A DNA stretch of 6,253 nt, taken from contig UQVV01000114.1 of NCBI GenBank assembly GCA_900544635.1, positions 1 through 6,253 of the forward strand. The letters are read 5' to 3'. This document shows positions 5,748 through 6,253 of this stretch, piece by piece. The notes below the pieces were generated by a model, which saw nothing but the letters and a program-made list of their open reading frames with translations, did not search any database and was not told the DNA's origin. The translations under genes and the position numbers were made by a program. Source of the DNA: an uncultured Cloacibacillus sp. GTDB taxonomy: Bacteria; Synergistota; Synergistia; Synergistales; Synergistaceae. Positions within the stretch are counted from its first letter, which is position 1, and every line of letters begins with the position of its first letter.

Positions 5748-6253
5748 TTGAGGCAGAAACTTGCTGTGATGGAGATACTTCCCGAACTCGAAATGGGTGG
5801 TGTCGAAAACCATGTGATCGATTTATCTAATTTCCTGTCGGCGCAGGGACATCACGTTATGGTGGTGTCGGCGGGCGGAAAGCTAGTGAGCGAACTGCAT
5901 GGTCCGGAGCATATCAAATTGCCGGTTGTATCGAAGAATCCGTTGTCGGTCATAGCGGCGTCGCTGATGCTTGCGAGAGAAATCAAAAAACATAAATGCC
6001 AGATACTTCACGCGCATTCGCGTGTTCCCGGATATGTTGCGTGGCTTGCGTATAAACTTACTGGCGTACCGTGGGTCTACAGTGCACAGGCGTGTTACAG
6101 CCACAATCTTGGCATATATCCGTTGAAAAAAGCAAATTGCCTTATCTGTGTCAGCAATACGGTCAAGGAGCACTTGAAAGACTATCTGCCGCCTAAAAAC
6201 TGCGTTATATTGGACGGCGCTCCGGAAGTCGAAGAGAGATGGCATCCGGAAAA
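5748..6253 (+). CDS. Family 4 glycosyltransferase, N-terminal part (3' end outside window)
   Basis: The frame is open from TTG 5748 to the right edge, giving 168 residues of a protein probably ~350-380 long. It reads as the acceptor-side Rossmann domain of a GT4 (GT-B fold) glycosyltransferase: a first strand and glycine loop with ILPELEMGGVENHVIDL (10-26), AQGHHVMVVSAGGKLVSEL (32-50), a KLPVVSKNP segment (57-65), ILHAHSRVPGYVAWL (86-100), a strand-plus-loop PWVYSAQACYSHN (108-120), and CLICVSNTVKEHL (131-143). The SAGGKLV, KNP and HAHSR-type motifs recall the WavL-like branch, known from lipopolysaccharide core assembly; that comparison is from memory. The sugar-nucleotide-binding C-terminal domain is not visible, so donor and acceptor cannot be named. 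GC content is much lower than in the secretion genes (29 of 60 at 5941-6000), with its own promoter region, which suggests a separate and possibly acquired polysaccharide locus. The alternative start is ATG 5730, six codons earlier. Confidence 0.85.
   Translation, partial: MRQKLAVMEILPELEMGGVENHVIDLSNFLSAQGHHVMVVSAGGKLVSELHGPEHIKLPVVSKNPLSVIAASLMLAREIKKHKCQILHAHSRVPGYVAWLAYKLTGVPWVYSAQACYSHNLGIYPLKKANCLICVSNTVKEHLKDYLPPKNCVILDGAPEVEERWHPE

Noticed and set aside
5883..6245. 120-residue - strand open frame opposite the glycosyltransferase
   Set aside because: The + strand encodes clear GT4 motifs over the same bases; the reverse product shows no recognisable family.

Overview
The window carries the end of a type II secretion system (T2SS) operon followed by the start of an unrelated surface-polysaccharide gene, all on the + strand. 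A secretin together with GspC-, GspE- and GspF-type proteins implies a bacterium with an outer membrane. The DNA is very GC-rich, with C or G at most third codon positions, yet ATA isoleucine codons are common. That mix, and the divergent but complete secretion proteins, fit a GC-rich lineage such as Synergistota. This assignment is inference, and no marker gene here proves it.

Layout: 1-395 is the 3' end of a gspC-like gene with a PDZ domain. 400-876 encodes a short pseudopilin, best matched to GspI. 934-2973 encodes the secretin GspD with N0 to N3 domains and the outer-membrane pore domain. 2975-4469 is gspE, the secretion ATPase, split by a frame change near position 3143: the first ~55 codons are in one frame and the whole catalytic part is in another. 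4472-5641 encodes the inner-membrane platform protein GspF. Gaps between genes are 4, 57, 1 and 2 bases (measured from the chosen starts), so this is one operon. The 57-base gap before gspD holds a small GC hairpin and an AT-rich patch that might be an internal promoter.

From 5642 the sequence changes abruptly. A 106-base AT-rich intergenic stretch contains several short inverted repeats, a candidate extended -10 promoter and a perfect AGGAGG ribosome binding site. It leads into a family-4 glycosyltransferase (5748 to the window edge, incomplete) with much lower GC content. This looks like the first gene of a separate, possibly acquired, lipopolysaccharide or capsule locus.

Together GspC links the inner membrane to the GspD pore, GspE powers assembly of the pseudopilus through GspF, and GspI-type pseudopilins form the pseudopilus tip. 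I found no tRNA, rRNA, CRISPR array, insertion sequence or toxin gene. The most notable items are the gspE frame change, the unusual gene order with a pseudopilin between gspC and gspD, and the palindrome in the glycosyltransferase promoter region.
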